Assembly: GCA_013399695.1 (NCBI GenBank) | Contig: VXAU01002076.1 | Coordinates: 172,135 to 236,134 of the forward strand | DNA: 64,000 nt | Origin: Formicarius rufipectus | Taxonomy: Eukaryota; Chordata; Aves; Passeriformes; Formicariidae | Direction: 5' to 3' | Shown here: piece after piece, positions 63,973 to 64,000 of the stretch | Numbering within the stretch: the first letter of the stretch is position 1 | Layout of the letters: every line of letters begins with the position of its first letter | Program-made: the position numbers and the translations under genes | The notes under the pieces: generated by a model | What the model was told of the DNA's origin: nothing | The model's input: only the letters and a program-made list of their open reading frames with translations | The model's database searches: none

Positions 63973-64000
63973 CTGACAGAAGCCACATATATTATTAAAG

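Noticed and set aside
1..64000. Prokaryotic-type systems, CRISPR arrays, tRNA or rRNA genes
   Set aside because: No spaced direct repeats, cloverleaf with A and B boxes, or rRNA core sequence was seen; the window is ordinary vertebrate nuclear DNA.

Overview
The window is nuclear DNA of a bird. Two things show this. There is a CR1 LINE tail at about 12.49-13.14 kb carrying the characteristic avian CR1 3' region, and there is an endogenous retroviral LTR of a type I recognise from bird genomes at about 55.76-56.85 kb. The DNA is intron-rich, with small exons bounded by GT..AG and long stretches of A+T-rich non-coding sequence, so most open reading frames in it are chance or antisense. The sequence shows no prokaryotic genes, CRISPR arrays or operons.

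Right part (about 47.5-64.0 kb, minus strand): the 3' end of a DOCK-D (zizimin) family gene, a Rho-GTPase exchange factor. I could build twelve consecutive coding exons, at 63736-63972, 63122-63222, 62482-62674, 57725-57868, 56939-57070, 54969-55103, 54378-54467, 53510-53746, 52722-52865, 51420-51526, 50481-50648 and 49811-49874. Together they give 1752 nt, exactly 584 codons including the stop, with consistent splice phases at all eleven junctions. They encode the catalytic DHR-2 region and the C-terminal tail. DOCK9 is disfavoured by the tail and the mid-DHR-2 wording. The choice lies between DOCK10 and DOCK11, and I favour DOCK10, partly on gene order. The gene continues beyond the right edge.

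Middle (about 37.7-47.5 kb): apparently intergenic, with no exon I can support. At 36.83-37.72 kb there is a strong CpG island. It has a good minus-strand splice donor at 37295/37296, so it looks like the promoter and non-coding first exon of a gene running leftward, in the same direction as the DOCK gene. If the DOCK gene is DOCK10, the vertebrate gene order makes CUL3 the natural candidate, but no CUL3 coding sequence is visible here.

Left part (1-36.8 kb): no coding exon that I can recognise, consistent with a very long first intron or an intergenic region. It holds the CR1 tail, a pair of 215-bp near-identical dispersed repeats (8706-8920 and 33691-33905, about 18 mismatches and no gaps), a small isolated GC-rich island at 28.19-28.32 kb, several A/C-rich simple tracts, and a compact group of overlapping hairpins at about 6.95-7.03 kb.

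The observations most worth following are: the uncharacterised 215-bp repeat pair; the sense-oriented LTR sitting 84 bp from a DOCK exon; the inverted A-rich and T-rich tracts that bracket two DOCK exons; and the unassigned CpG-island promoter.
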